A stretch of DNA of 64,000 bases, taken from the NCBI RefSeq assembly GCF_014647255.1, contig NZ_BMOV01000004.1:62001-126000 (forward strand). Reading direction: 5' to 3'. Shown here in pieces: positions 45,005 to 54,351 of this stretch. How positions within the stretch are numbered: the stretch's first letter is position 1; the number at the start of each line of letters is the position of its first letter. The notes under the pieces are model-generated. The model was given only the letters and a program-made list of their open reading frames with translations, was not told the DNA's origin and made no database searches. Source of the stretch: Iodidimonas muriae. GTDB lineage: Bacteria; Pseudomonadota; Alphaproteobacteria; Sphingomonadales; Rhodothalassiaceae. A program made the translations under genes and the position numbers.

Positions 45005-47077
45005 ATGTCAGCGACAAAAACGACAGAACTGGACGAGACGAGGAGCAAAATTTCCGACGTGGATCAGCAGCTTTTGCAGCTTCTGGCCCAGCGGCGCAGC
45101 CTTAGTCTTCATGTGGCAGAGAACAAGCTCAAAAGCGGTCAGGCCGTGCGCGATACCGGGGTTGAGCGCAAAAGTCTGGTGTCGATGATCCGTCGGGGCC
45201 GCGAATTGGGGTTGGATGCGCATCTGGTAACCAAATTATTCCAAGGGATCATTGAAGATTCGGTCCTGTTGCAGCAAGCCAGCCTTCATGCGCGGGAAAA
45301 TGCCGAAGACGGGACCAGTTTGCGTCGGGTGGCCTATCTTGGCGGGTCCGGATCTTACAGTCAGGCGGCCTGTCAGAAATATTTTGCCCGCCGCGCTGGC
45401 AAGCTGGTGGAACTGGGCTGCGATACCTTTGAGGCGGTCTTGAGAAAAGCCGAGGAAGGGGAGGCGGATTGCGCCATTCTGCCCATCGAAAACACCACCT
45501 CTGGCAGCATCAATGATGTGTATGACCTGTTGCAGCACACGGGTCTGTCCATTGTGGGGGAGGTGACGCACAAGATCGAGCATAGCCTGTTGGCGGCAAA
45601 TACAGAGCTGAAACCGGATCAGGTGACCACCTTGTTCGTGCATCCGCAGGTGCATGCCCAATGCAGCCATTTCTTGGCCCGGCTTGGGGATGTGGAAATT
45701 ATTTATTGCGAAACCACGTCCCACGCCATGGAGCGTGCCGCCGATGCGGGGGGCACGGCAGCCGCCATTGCCTCACGGGAAGCGGGGGCTTTGTGGGGCC
45801 TTTATGACATCAAAAGCGATCTGGCCAATCAGCGGCAAAATCACACCCGTTTCATTGTGGTGGCCCGCACTCCGGCAGCGGTTCCTGAAAGTGTTCCGGC
45901 CAAAACCACGCTGGTTTTGTCGGTGGATCAAAAGCCCGGCGCCCTTGTGGATGCGCTTTTGGTGTTCCGCGATCACGGCATCAATATGCTGAAGCTGGAA
46001 TCGCGGCCCTTGCACGGCAATCCGTGGGAGGAGTTGTTCTATATCGATATTCTGGGCAATGTCCGGGATGGGGCCGTGGCGGCCGCCCTTGACGATCTGG
46101 CGCGGCGCACGCGGTTCTTGAAGGTTTTGGGATGCTATCCATCGGAAGATGTGGCCCCCACCGAAGTGACCCCCGATGCCTTGCGTGATGTGCAAAACAA
46201 AGAAGGCAAATTGCAGGCCAAAGAGCAGGCCAAGGCTCGGGCGAAAATTCCGGCCCAGCCCAAGTCCGACACGTCCCCGGCGGCCCCCGCACCCAAAGGG
46301 TGGAAACTGGCCAGTCGCCAGCACAAGCCCGATGATACGGTGATCCATGTGGGGTCGGCCAGTATTGGCGATGGCTTCACGGTGATTGCGGGGCCGTGTT
46401 CTGTGGAATCGCCGGAGCAGGTGATGGCCTGCGCCGAACATGTGCGGGCCAATGGCGGGGCCATGCTGCGCGGCGGGTGTTTCAAACCGCGCACCAATCC
46501 CTATAGCTTTCAGGGCATGGGGTTTGAAGGGCTGGATCTTTTGAAACAGGCGGGCGACCGGCATGGCCTGCCCATCGTAACGGAGGTTTTGTCCACCGAT
46601 CAGGTGGTGGATGTGGCCAAGCAATCGGATATTTTGCAGATCGGCGCGCGCAACATGCAGAATTTCCCGCTATTGAAGCTGGTGGGCCGCACCCATCGTC
46701 CCGTTCTTTTGAAACGCGGCATGATGGCCTCGCTGGATGAATTGTTGCAAGCGGCGGAATATATTTTGTCCGAAGGCAACAAGCAGGTGATCTTGTGCGA
46801 ACGCGGCATCCGCACCTTCGAGCCTGCCACCCGCAACACGCTGGATCTGTCTGCTGTTCCTTTGTTGAAGCAGATGAGCCACCTGCCGGTGATTGTCGAT
46901 CCCAGCCATGCGGTGGGTCGGCGCGATATGGTGATTCCCATGGCCAAGGCGGCAAAAGCCGTGGGCGCACATGGCATTATTGTGGAATTCCATCCCAAGC
47001 CGGAAGAGGCTTTGTCCGATGGTCCGCAGGCGCTTACCTTCCCCATGTTCGAAGAAATGATGGAAGACTTGGCCTGA
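45005..47077 (+). CDS. trifunctional chorismate mutase / prephenate dehydratase / DAHP synthase (type I-beta)
   Basis: The 690-residue protein joins three enzymes of aromatic synthesis. Residues 8-95 are an AroQ chorismate mutase. Residues 108-287 are prephenate dehydratase (AYLGGSGSYSQ, LPIENTTSGSI, and the NHTRF motif at 279-283). Residues 300-375 are an ACT domain with the Phe-binding LESRP. An Ala/Lys/Pro-rich linker (385-440) leads to a KDO8P/DAHP synthase I-beta domain (455-690), with AGPCSVESPEQ, RGGCFKPRTNPYSFQG, CERGIRTFE, DPSHAVGRR and EFHPKPEEA. It begins at ATG 45005 after AAGGTGAGG; a GTG at 44996 is less likely. The activities imply flux from PEP and erythrose-4-phosphate to chorismate and on to phenylpyruvate. 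Transcription is controlled by the upstream attenuator. Confidence 0.92.
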   Translation: MSATKTTELDETRSKISDVDQQLLQLLAQRRSLSLHVAENKLKSGQAVRDTGVERKSLVSMIRRGRELGLDAHLVTKLFQGIIEDSVLLQQASLHARENAEDGTSLRRVAYLGGSGSYSQAACQKYFARRAGKLVELGCDTFEAVLRKAEEGEADCAILPIENTTSGSINDVYDLLQHTGLSIVGEVTHKIEHSLLAANTELKPDQVTTLFVHPQVHAQCSHFLARLGDVEIIYCETTSHAMERAADAGGTAAAIASREAGALWGLYDIKSDLANQRQNHTRFIVVARTPAAVPESVPAKTTLVLSVDQKPGALVDALLVFRDHGINMLKLESRPLHGNPWEELFYIDILGNVRDGAVAAALDDLARRTRFLKVLGCYPSEDVAPTEVTPDALRDVQNKEGKLQAKEQAKARAKIPAQPKSDTSPAAPAPKGWKLASRQHKPDDTVIHVGSASIGDGFTVIAGPCSVESPEQVMACAEHVRANGGAMLRGGCFKPRTNPYSFQGMGFEGLDLLKQAGDRHGLPIVTEVLSTDQVVDVAKQSDILQIGARNMQNFPLLKLVGRTHRPVLLKRGMMASLDELLQAAEYILSEGNKQVILCERGIRTFEPATRNTLDLSAVPLLKQMSHLPVIVDPSHAVGRRDMVIPMAKAAKAVGAHGIIVEFHPKPEEALSDGPQALTFPMFEEMMEDLA

Positions 47078-47102
47078 TCGACTGCTGCGTCCTATATCAA
47101 GG

Positions 47103-47131
47103 AAGGGGCGGTGCATATTGCCGCCCCTTTT
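47103..47131 (+). terminator. rho-independent terminator after the aromatic gene
   Basis: AAGGGGCGG (47103-47111) pairs perfectly with CCGCCCCTT (47121-47129) around a nine-base loop, followed by two more Ts, giving a run of four. It separates the aromatic gene from the acyl-CoA dehydrogenase. Confidence 0.75.
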
Positions 47132-47255
47132 CAGTATTTGCGGCCAGACAGCTCCCTCCTGAATTGGCAGGGCCGTGATGCAAGCGGTGGATTTCAAAGC
47201 GGGAAGGCCCGATACTATGGGCCACACCGATTTTGCCCAATCAGGAGCGCAGACC

Positions 47256-48473
47256 ATGGACTTTGCTTATTCCGCCCGTTGCCAGGACATGCTGGCCCGC
47301 GTTCGCGCCTTTATGGAAACGCATTATTATCCTTTTGAGGCGGATATGTTCGCTGAAGTGGCAAAGGGGGACCGTTGGCAGCCCCTGACGATTATCGAGG
47401 AGTTGAAAGACAAAGCGCGTAAGGAAGGGCTTTGGAATCTGTTTTTGCCCGATAGCGATCAAGGCGCCGGACTGTCCAATCTTGATTATGCGCCTTTGGC
47501 CGAAGAAATGGGCCGCTCTTTCTTTGCGTCGGAAGTGTTCAATTGCTCTGCCCCCGATACGGGCAATATGGAAGTGTTGGTACGCTATGGCACGCCGGCC
47601 CAGCAAGAACGCTGGCTCAAACCTTTATTGGCGGGCGAGATCCGGTCGGCCTTTGCCATGACAGAGCCGGATGTGGCGTCGTCCGATGCCCGCAATATTC
47701 AATCCAGTATTGTTCGTGATGGCGATGATTATGTGATCAATGGCCGCAAATGGTGGACATCAGGAGCCGGGGACCCGCGCTGTAAGGTTCTGATCTTCAT
47801 GGGCAAATCTGATCCCAATCATGAAGATATTTATCGCCAGCAATCGATGATTCTGGTGCCCATGGATGCGCCGGGGGTCAAGGTGACGCGGATGCTGCCG
47901 GTGTTTGGCTATGATGATGCGCCGCACGGCCATGCGGAAATGACCTTCACCGATGTGCGCGTTCCCAAAGAGAATATGCTGTTGGGCGAAGGACGCGGTT
48001 TTGAAATTGCCCAAGGCCGCTTGGGGCCGGGCCGTATTCATCACTGCATGCGGCTTATTGGGCTGGCGGAACGGGCGCTTGAAAAAATGTGCCAGCGTCT
48101 GACGGCGCGTGAAGCCTTTGGCGCGCCGGTGGTGCGTCAGTCGGTATGGTCGGAACGCATTGCTGACGCGCGGATTCGCATTGATACGGCACGGCTTTTG
48201 ACCCTGAAAGCGGCGTGGATGATGGATACGGTGGGCAATAAGGCGGCGAAAAAAGAAATCGCCATGATCAAAGTGGCGGCCCCAAATATGGCGTGCGACG
48301 TGATCGATTGGGCCATACAGGCTCATGGCGGCGGCGGTGTATCGGATGATTTCGGCCTTGCTTATGCCTATGCGCAGGCCCGTACGCTGCGCTTGGCCGA
48401 TGGCCCTGATGAAGTGCATCGCAACCAGATCGCTAAACAGGAAGTGCGCGAACAAACCAGAGCCAATCATTAA
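47256..48473 (+). CDS. acyl-CoA dehydrogenase family protein
   Basis: The 405-residue flavoenzyme oxidises an acyl-CoA to the enoyl-CoA. Landmarks are [48 protein letters not shown], the [14 protein letters not shown] segment and [15 protein letters not shown]. The sequence resembles the ACAD10/11 group more than short-chain enzymes. The ATG at 47256 follows AGGAGCG; an upstream frame to 47175 lacks a ribosome binding site. The chain-length preference is unknown. Confidence 0.9.
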   Translation: MDFAYSARCQDMLARVRAFMETHYYPFEADMFAEVAKGDRWQPLTIIEELKDKARKEGLWNLFLPDSDQGAGLSNLDYAPLAEEMGRSFFASEVFNCSAPDTGNMEVLVRYGTPAQQERWLKPLLAGEIRSAFAMTEPDVASSDARNIQSSIVRDGDDYVINGRKWWTSGAGDPRCKVLIFMGKSDPNHEDIYRQQSMILVPMDAPGVKVTRMLPVFGYDDAPHGHAEMTFTDVRVPKENMLLGEGRGFEIAQGRLGPGRIHHCMRLIGLAERALEKMCQRLTAREAFGAPVVRQSVWSERIADARIRIDTARLLTLKAAWMMDTVGNKAAKKEIAMIKVAAPNMACDVIDWAIQAHGGGGVSDDFGLAYAYAQARTLRLADGPDEVHRNQIAKQEVREQTRANH

Positions 48474-48587
48474 GCCTTTGCAGCAAACGCCTTCGTGCCT
48501 TGGGCGCGGGGGCGTCAATCCGTTTGGAAAGCGCGACTTTAATAGCTAAGCTGTCATGCCGGTGTGGAAATTCCGGGCATCATAAGA

Positions 48588-49751
48588 ATGGGAGCCTTTG
48601 TGTCGGGTGTCGGACAAGAAACCATTGAAGAGCCGGGGCTTGAGATTGATGGCCATGGCGATGTTTTGCGTTTGGTCGCCCGTGGATCATGGCTGATTGA
48701 AACGGCGTCCCGGCTGGAAGATATTGTCGCGCGTGTTCAGCCAATGGCGCAAAACCGGGCGGAAATCGATCTGTGTCAGGTCGCCGCCTTGGATACGGTG
48801 GGGGCTTGGCTGGTGCATCGGCTGCAACTTCAGCTTGATGCGGTTCAGGTGAAAACTGTTTTCCGCTTTGGCAATGATAAACAAAAACGCATTGTCGAAC
48901 ATATCTGTAAAAGCGATGCCTATTGTGATGTCGAGCCGCCCCGTGAATCGGCTTTGCTGAAGCTGGTCGAAGATGTGGGGATCGCCACTGTAACGATCAT
49001 CGTTAATTTCGGGGCGCTGCTTTCGTTTTTGGGAAATGTCTTCGGGCGGCTTTCCAGGTCGATCCTTGATCCAAGGCGTATTCGCCTGACACCGCTTGTC
49101 TATCAAATGGAAGTGGTCGGCTTGCGGTCCATGCCGATTGTCGGGCTTATTTCCTTTTTGATCGGGGCGGTGATCGTCAATCAAGGAGCTGTGCAACTTC
49201 GCCAGTTCGGCGCGGAAATTCTGGTGGCGGATTTGGTGAGCATTGGCGTCTTGCGCGAATTGGGTGTTTTGCTCACCTCGGTGATTGTTGCAGGGCGGTC
49301 GGGCAGCGCTTTTGCGGCGCAAATCGGTTCGATGGTGATGCGCGAAGAGGTGGATGCCATGAAGGCATTGGGCATCAATCCCATTGATGTTCTGGTTTTG
49401 CCCCGCATTGTGGCCCTTGCGCTTGTTCTACCGCTTTTGACCTTTTTTTCCGATGTGATGGGCCTGATCGGCGGGGCTTTGATGGCGTGGTTCACATTGG
49501 ATATTACTCCGTCCCAATTTCTCAACCGTATGTCGGACCTGAGTTTGCTCAACGAGCTTTATATCGGCCTTATTAAATCGTTCTTTTTTGCGGGCGTCAT
49601 CTCGGTGAGCGGGTGCTTTCAGGGGCTGTCGGTGCATGGAACAGCAGAATCTTTGGGACGGAACACCACGGCAGCGGTGGTGGAATCGATTTTTCTGGTG
49701 ATTGTGCTGGATGCGTTTTTCGCTATGTTCTTCACAACGATCGGATGGTGA
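48588..49751 (+). CDS. mlaE: MlaE-type ABC permease with N-terminal STAS domain
   Basis: The 387-residue protein has a STAS (MlaB-like) domain at about residues 15-110 (VARGSWLIETASRLEDIV, IDLCQVAALDTVGAWLVHRL) fused to a MlaE permease with about five membrane helices (MPIVGLISFLIGAVIVNQGAVQLRQFGAEILVADLVSIGVLRELGVLLTSVIVAGRSGSAFAAQIGSM). It exports or imports phospholipids between the membranes with MlaF and an MCE protein. GTG at 48600 with GGGAG upstream, or GTG at 48564, are alternative starts. Its TGA stop overlaps the mlaF ATG. Confidence 0.92.
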   Translation: MGAFVSGVGQETIEEPGLEIDGHGDVLRLVARGSWLIETASRLEDIVARVQPMAQNRAEIDLCQVAALDTVGAWLVHRLQLQLDAVQVKTVFRFGNDKQKRIVEHICKSDAYCDVEPPRESALLKLVEDVGIATVTIIVNFGALLSFLGNVFGRLSRSILDPRRIRLTPLVYQMEVVGLRSMPIVGLISFLIGAVIVNQGAVQLRQFGAEILVADLVSIGVLRELGVLLTSVIVAGRSGSAFAAQIGSMVMREEVDAMKALGINPIDVLVLPRIVALALVLPLLTFFSDVMGLIGGALMAWFTLDITPSQFLNRMSDLSLLNELYIGLIKSFFFAGVISVSGCFQGLSVHGTAESLGRNTTAAVVESIFLVIVLDAFFAMFFTTIGW

Positions 49752-50578
49752 TGGTTCAGGATATGATCATAAAGGATCAGGCCGAAAAGGCCCAGGACCA
49801 CGCCGATGACTGTGTGGTCAAGGTGCGCGGCCTGCACAATCAATTTGGCAGCCTTGTGGTTCATCATGACCTTGATCTGGATGTAAGGCGCGGGGACATT
49901 CTGGGCGTTGTTGGCGGATCGGGCACCGGAAAATCGGTTTTGTTGCAGTCGATCATTGGCCTGCATAAGCCCAATGCGGGCAAGATCGAGGTGGCGGGGC
50001 GCGATCAGGCGCTGCTTTCCGACGAAGATAAAAAAGCAGCACGCCGTGAATGGGGCGTTCTCTTTCAGGAAGGGGCGCTTTTCTCTTCGTTGACGGTCGC
50101 GCAAAATGTGCAGGTGCCCTTGCGGGAATATTTCGATTTGTCGCCGCGGTTGATGAATGAAATCGCGGCTTATAAAATTGCGATGGTGGGGCTGCCGGCC
50201 CATGCGGGGCCGAAATATCCGTCGGAATTATCTGGCGGCATGAAGCGCCGGGCGGGCCTTGCACGGGCTTTGGCTCTTGATCCTGATCTGGTGTTTCTGG
50301 ATGAGCCCACGGCTGGCCTTGATCCCATTGGGGCCGCAGCTTTTGACCAAATGATTTTGGAACTACGCGACACTTTGGGGCTGACGGTATTTTTGATTAC
50401 CCATGATATGGACACCTTATTCACAAGCTGCGACAGGATCGCTGTTCTGGCCGAGAGAAAAGTAATCATAACAGGAACGATCGAGGAATTGCTGGCCTTC
50501 GATCACCCATGGGTGCGAGAGTATTTCCATGGGCCACGTTCGCGGGCGGCGCAAAAAGCCCGTCGCAGGGTGGAATGA
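49751..50578 (+). CDS. mlaF: MlaF-type ABC transporter ATP-binding protein
   Basis: The 275-residue ATPase has Walker A GGSGTGKS, the LSGGMKRRAGLARAL signature, Walker B LVFLDEPTAGLDPIGAAAFD and the H-loop THDMDTL. It drives the Mla lipid transporter. The ATG at 49751 overlaps the mlaE stop (TGATG). The upstream part of the longer frame lies in mlaE and is excluded. Confidence 0.95.
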   Translation: MVQDMIIKDQAEKAQDHADDCVVKVRGLHNQFGSLVVHHDLDLDVRRGDILGVVGGSGTGKSVLLQSIIGLHKPNAGKIEVAGRDQALLSDEDKKAARREWGVLFQEGALFSSLTVAQNVQVPLREYFDLSPRLMNEIAAYKIAMVGLPAHAGPKYPSELSGGMKRRAGLARALALDPDLVFLDEPTAGLDPIGAAAFDQMILELRDTLGLTVFLITHDMDTLFTSCDRIAVLAERKVIITGTIEELLAFDHPWVREYFHGPRSRAAQKARRRVE

Positions 50579-50662
50579 CCACTCTATATTCAGGGCGGGG
50601 GCTTGCGGCAGATGTTGCACCCTTAGAAACGATGACTGTCCTTTAAGCGAGAGAAGATCCGA

Positions 50663-51610
50663 ATGGAAACGCGCGCACATCATTTGCTTATCGGCACGTT
50701 CATGCTGTTGCTTATCAGCGGCCTTTTCGCCTTTGTGATCTGGCTGGCAAAGGTGGATGTGGATCAGCAATATAAGCGGTACGAGATTTTCTTCGAAGGA
50801 TCGGTTGCCGGGCTGAGCGAGGGAAGCGCGGTGCGGCTGAACGGTGTGCCTGTGGGGTCTGTTCTGGATATTTCCATCCCTCCCGAAGATCCGTCCAAGG
50901 TGCGGGTTTTGGTGCGCATCGAATATGATGTTCCAATTCTGGAAGGCAGCGTGGCCCGTTTGGAATTACAAGGATTTACCGGCATTGCCTTTGTGCAGAT
51001 TTCCGGTGGCCAAAGGGGCCGTGCCCTCCCCATTTCTGAAGATGCGGGTGTGGGGGAAATCCCGTCGGAACGATCGCCCATCCAGCAGGTATTCGAAGAG
51101 GCCCCCAATCTGATCAATGAAGCCATTCTGGCGGTTAATAATGTGAAGGAACTTTTGGGGCCGGACACCCAGCAGCGGGTGGCCAATATCTTGGAAAATA
51201 TCGATATTCTATCAAGCAGCCTTGCGGGGCGTTCAGAGGAAATCAATGCGGTTTTGCTGCATCTGGATGATGCTATCATTGATTTCCAGAACACCGCAAA
51301 AGCCTTTTCCAACCTGGCTGAAACCACCAATGATGTGATGAACACAGATGTGCGCAAGACCTTTGAGCAAGCCTCCGAGGCTGCCCGGTCCGCCGATGCT
51401 TTGGCTGATGAACTGACGGGGCTGGTGTCCGATAACCGCGAAGGGGTGTCGCGCTTTGTGAATACAGGCTTGCCGGAAGTGGCGCGTCTGATCGGTGATC
51501 TGCGGCGTTTGACCCAAAGGCTTGATACGGTCGCGCAGAAGTTTGAAGACAAACCGATCGAGGCATTGTTTGGCTCCAGGCAACCAGAGTTTGAAGGGCA
51601 GAAAAACTGA
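50663..51610 (+). CDS. mlaD: MCE/MlaD domain protein
   Basis: The 315-residue protein has an N-terminal membrane helix (about residues 8-29), an MCE domain (YEIFFEGSVAGLSEGSAVRLNGVPVGSVLDI, then LEGSVARLELQGFTGIAFVQISGG), and a long helical C-terminal part. It binds lipid as a ring in the periplasm. It lies 84 bases after mlaF. Its TGA stop overlaps the next ATG. Confidence 0.95.
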   Translation: METRAHHLLIGTFMLLLISGLFAFVIWLAKVDVDQQYKRYEIFFEGSVAGLSEGSAVRLNGVPVGSVLDISIPPEDPSKVRVLVRIEYDVPILEGSVARLELQGFTGIAFVQISGGQRGRALPISEDAGVGEIPSERSPIQQVFEEAPNLINEAILAVNNVKELLGPDTQQRVANILENIDILSSSLAGRSEEINAVLLHLDDAIIDFQNTAKAFSNLAETTNDVMNTDVRKTFEQASEAARSADALADELTGLVSDNREGVSRFVNTGLPEVARLIGDLRRLTQRLDTVAQKFEDKPIEALFGSRQPEFEGQKN

Positions 51611-52308
51611 TGACCCATTTCATGCGTTGTTTTAAGGGACGTTTTATCCGCCGTTCTTTGCGCACAAGCCTTTTGTCCGTTGCTTTGGCCTTGCCACTTT
51701 CGGGCTGTGGCGGTCTTGTGGATCTGGGGCAAGATGGTCCGCCCCCGTCCATTTTTACACTTCAGCCATTGCCCCGTGCCGATAAAGACGACCAGCGCGC
51801 GCCTTTGATTTTTGTGGAAGAGCCGCAGCTTTCCGGTGCGCTTGATACCACACGCATTGCGGTGCGCCGTGGGGCCAATCGCTTTGAATATCTGGTCGCT
51901 GCCCGGTGGGAAGAACGCACTCCGCGTTTGCTCCAGCGCTATGTGGCGCGGTCCCTTGATAATCGCGCCGGGCTTGAAGCCGTGGGCGATTTTAATATCG
52001 ACCTGCCGGTTGGGTATCGTTTGCGGCTGGATGTGCGCAATTTTGAAGCCCAAACGGATGCAGACCGGGCCGATGGGTTGACTGTGCAAGTCAATTGGGT
52101 AGCCATGATCATAGAGGCGACATCATCGAAAATCATTGGCCATCGGAATTTGGTCGCGGATCGTCAGGCTGCATCCAATAGCCCGTCCGATGTGATCGTT
52201 GCCTATAATGCGGCAACCGATGCGGCGGTCAAAGACCTCGCCATTTGGCTTGGCGACGTACTGGAACAGTCACACGACGGCCCGAACGTGGCTTCGGACC
52301 GTTCCTGA
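51610..52308 (+). CDS. ABC transport auxiliary lipoprotein (PqiC-like)
   Basis: The 232-residue protein has a lipoprotein signal with the lipobox LPLSGC at about residues 28-33. The rest matches the ABC_trans_aux/PqiC family (SIFTLQPLPR..., GALDTTRIAVRRGANRFEYLVAARWEERTPRLLQRYV). Such lipoproteins partner with MCE complexes, here in place of MlaA/MlaC. The ATG shares a base with the mlaD stop, so translation is coupled. The last 80 bases overlap the 3' end of the convergent MFS gene. Confidence 0.88.
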   Translation: MTHFMRCFKGRFIRRSLRTSLLSVALALPLSGCGGLVDLGQDGPPPSIFTLQPLPRADKDDQRAPLIFVEEPQLSGALDTTRIAVRRGANRFEYLVAARWEERTPRLLQRYVARSLDNRAGLEAVGDFNIDLPVGYRLRLDVRNFEAQTDADRADGLTVQVNWVAMIIEATSSKIIGHRNLVADRQAASNSPSDVIVAYNAATDAAVKDLAIWLGDVLEQSHDGPNVASDRS

Positions 52309-53545
52309 TTTCAAAAAGCGCCCAGACGACGCCCATGAAGGCAAAGGTCATGGCGGCGATAAAAGGTGCCCGTGGCCCGAAGGCGGCCATCAATCCCCCG
52401 CCCAATGTGGGGCCGATCACCCGGCCAATGGCTGAAAACCCGTTGGCCAGGCCCAAAGCGGCCCCCTGCACATGGGCTTCATTGCGTTGTGAAACCAGAC
52501 TGTTCAAAACGGGAAAAGACAATGTCATGCCCCCCATCATCAGGGGAAAGGCCAGCAAAACGACCGGCAGAATGGTGGGCATCAAGAGCACCATCAAAGA
52601 TCCGGCGATAGAGCAACACAAGGCCACCAGATAGGTCCGCACTTCGCCCAGACGGTCCGCAAGCGGTGAGACGATAAACGCCTGAATCGCGGCAATCACC
52701 AGACCCACTGCCATAATCAGGAAGCCCACCTGCCGTTCGTTCCAGTTCCACACATCATTTGCCCAAAAGCCGGTCATGGAAAAAACCATGCTCTGTGCAG
52801 AAGAAGACACAACAAACTGCATCAGCAGCAGGGTCTTTCTCGGACTATCAAGGAAAGCCAAAAAGCGTTTGGAGCGGATGATTTGCTCATCTGAACGTGG
52901 TGCGGCGCTTTGCTGTGCTTCGGGGACGGCCCCTGTTCCCGTTTCTATGCTCGTTTTTGTATTTGTATCTGTATCTGTATCGGTGTCGGGGCGGCGGAGA
53001 TGTTTGGGAAGGCGCAAAAATGCCAAAAGGCACGCGGTAAAGGACAATATGGCGGCGGCAAAGGCCGATAAGGCCAAGGCATTGGTTTGGGAAAGGGAGG
53101 CCAGTGCCGCGGCCAAGCCCGGCCCTGCGGCAAAGCCCAGCCCGAAGCTGACGCCGATCAGGCCCATGGCGCGGGTGCGGCCTTCGTTGGAGCTGAGATC
53201 GGCCATGGCCGCCATGGCAACGCCCACATTGCCAGCCATGGCGCCCGATATGCCCCGCGCCACAAACACCATGAGCATGGAATGGGCCAGCCCCAAAAGC
53301 ACATAGGAAACCCCGGCCCCGAAAAGCGTGAGCATCAAGGCGCGTTTGCGGCCAATACGGTCGGACAACCGTCCCCATAAGGGGCCGAAAAGCGCGGCCA
53401 TGGCGGCATAGATACCGAAAAGCAACCCGCCGGTCATCTCTCCCCCGCCAAAGGATTGTACGATGAAGGGCAGGATCGGCAGAATGATGCCAAAGCCGAC
53501 AAGGTCGATGAACAGACACAATAAGAGAACAAAAGCCGGGCTCAT
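52229..53545 (-). CDS. MFS transporter, tetracycline-resistance-like (TCR/Tet)
   Basis: The 438-residue protein has twelve predicted helices with the Tet-type motif LFGPLWGRLSDRIGRKRALMLTLFG between helices 2 and 3 and the DLVGFGIILPILPFIV start. The central loop contains the repeat DTDTDTDTNT. Similar transporters export drugs or sugars; actual substrate and resistance are unknown. The gene is convergent with, and overlaps by 80 bases, the preceding lipoprotein gene. Confidence 0.85.
   Translation of the reverse strand: MSPAFVLLLCLFIDLVGFGIILPILPFIVQSFGGGEMTGGLLFGIYAAMAALFGPLWGRLSDRIGRKRALMLTLFGAGVSYVLLGLAHSMLMVFVARGISGAMAGNVGVAMAAMADLSSNEGRTRAMGLIGVSFGLGFAAGPGLAAALASLSQTNALALSAFAAAILSFTACLLAFLRLPKHLRRPDTDTDTDTNTKTSIETGTGAVPEAQQSAAPRSDEQIIRSKRFLAFLDSPRKTLLLMQFVVSSSAQSMVFSMTGFWANDVWNWNERQVGFLIMAVGLVIAAIQAFIVSPLADRLGEVRTYLVALCCSIAGSLMVLLMPTILPVVLLAFPLMMGGMTLSFPVLNSLVSQRNEAHVQGAALGLANGFSAIGRVIGPTLGGGLMAAFGPRAPFIAAMTFAFMGVVWALFEIRNGPKPRSGRRVTVPVRRQAKWRGL
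52952..52987. repeat. hexanucleotide tandem repeat in MFS loop
   Basis: On the + strand GTATTT, GTATCT, GTATCT and GTATCG follow each other, then GTGTCG. They encode the Asp-Thr repeats of the cytoplasmic loop. The unit is a multiple of three, so slippage would change the loop length without a frameshift. Confidence 0.7.
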
Positions 53546-53590
53546 AGGAGGGCTGTGCCCCCTATGACGGGTTTGGCTGTGTTTTGTGCG

Positions 53591-54196
53591 TTATTTCTTC
53601 CGCATTTCGTCCAGTTGCGATTGCATGGCTGCAAGCTGTTTTTCCAGAGCATCGATTTTGCCTTCGGATGCGGTTGGAGCCTGTGAGGGGCGAGAGTCCG
53701 CCTTGGTGCCGGGCGATGTGGCCGCAGGCGTTTTATCCGCGAAAGGATTGAACATTTTAAAGGTCTGTTCAAAAACCTGCATGTTTTTTCGTGCGGCTTC
53801 ATCCAGCATGGACATGGCTTGTGCCGGGTTCAGGCTGTTTTCAAAGGCGGCACGCATATGCTCTTGATTTTGGGAAAAGGCATCCATGGATGTTTGGAGA
53901 TAGCCGGGCACCATGCCTTGCAGGCGATCGCCATAAAATCCGATGAGTTGGCGCAAAAAGGGAATGGGCAACATTTCCTGCCCACGGCTTTCCTGCTCGA
54001 AAATGATCTGGGCCAGAACAGCGCGGGTGATGTCGTCGCCCGACTTTGCATCGCGCACAACAAAATCGCGGCCATCGCGCACCAATTGCGCCAGATGATC
54101 CAGCGTTACATAGCTTGATGTCTCTGTGTTATAAAGACGCCGGTTGGCGTATTTTTTGATGATGACGCAATCGGCGTCCTGTTTCTTTTGAGCCAT
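53591..54196 (-). CDS. phaR: polyhydroxyalkanoate synthesis repressor PhaR
   Basis: PhaR binds PHB granules and represses phasin and synthesis genes until polymer appears. The 201-residue protein has the PHB accumulation N-terminal domain (VIIKKYANRRLYNTETSSYVTLDHLAQLVRDGRDFVVRDAKSG) and a C-terminal helix-rich region with a coiled coil at the end (KIDALEKQLAAMQSQLDEMRKK). CAGGAAAC precedes the ATG at 54196; the upstream frame extends into the divergent region and is not conserved. Confidence 0.95.
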   Translation of the reverse strand: MAQKKQDADCVIIKKYANRRLYNTETSSYVTLDHLAQLVRDGRDFVVRDAKSGDDITRAVLAQIIFEQESRGQEMLPIPFLRQLIGFYGDRLQGMVPGYLQTSMDAFSQNQEHMRAAFENSLNPAQAMSMLDEAARKNMQVFEQTFKMFNPFADKTPAATSPGTKADSRPSQAPTASEGKIDALEKQLAAMQSQLDEMRKK

Positions 54197-54351
54197 GTTT
54201 CCTGATGATCCTGTTTTTGCCAGATTAAGTCTGGCCTTTTGTGGGGCGCAATGGCAAGGCTTATTTTGATGCAGGTGCGAACAAGATTTTGCTGCGCAAC
54301 GTAAAGGCGGGTGTCGTGCAGCATTTTGGGGCAAAAGTGCAGCATAAACGG

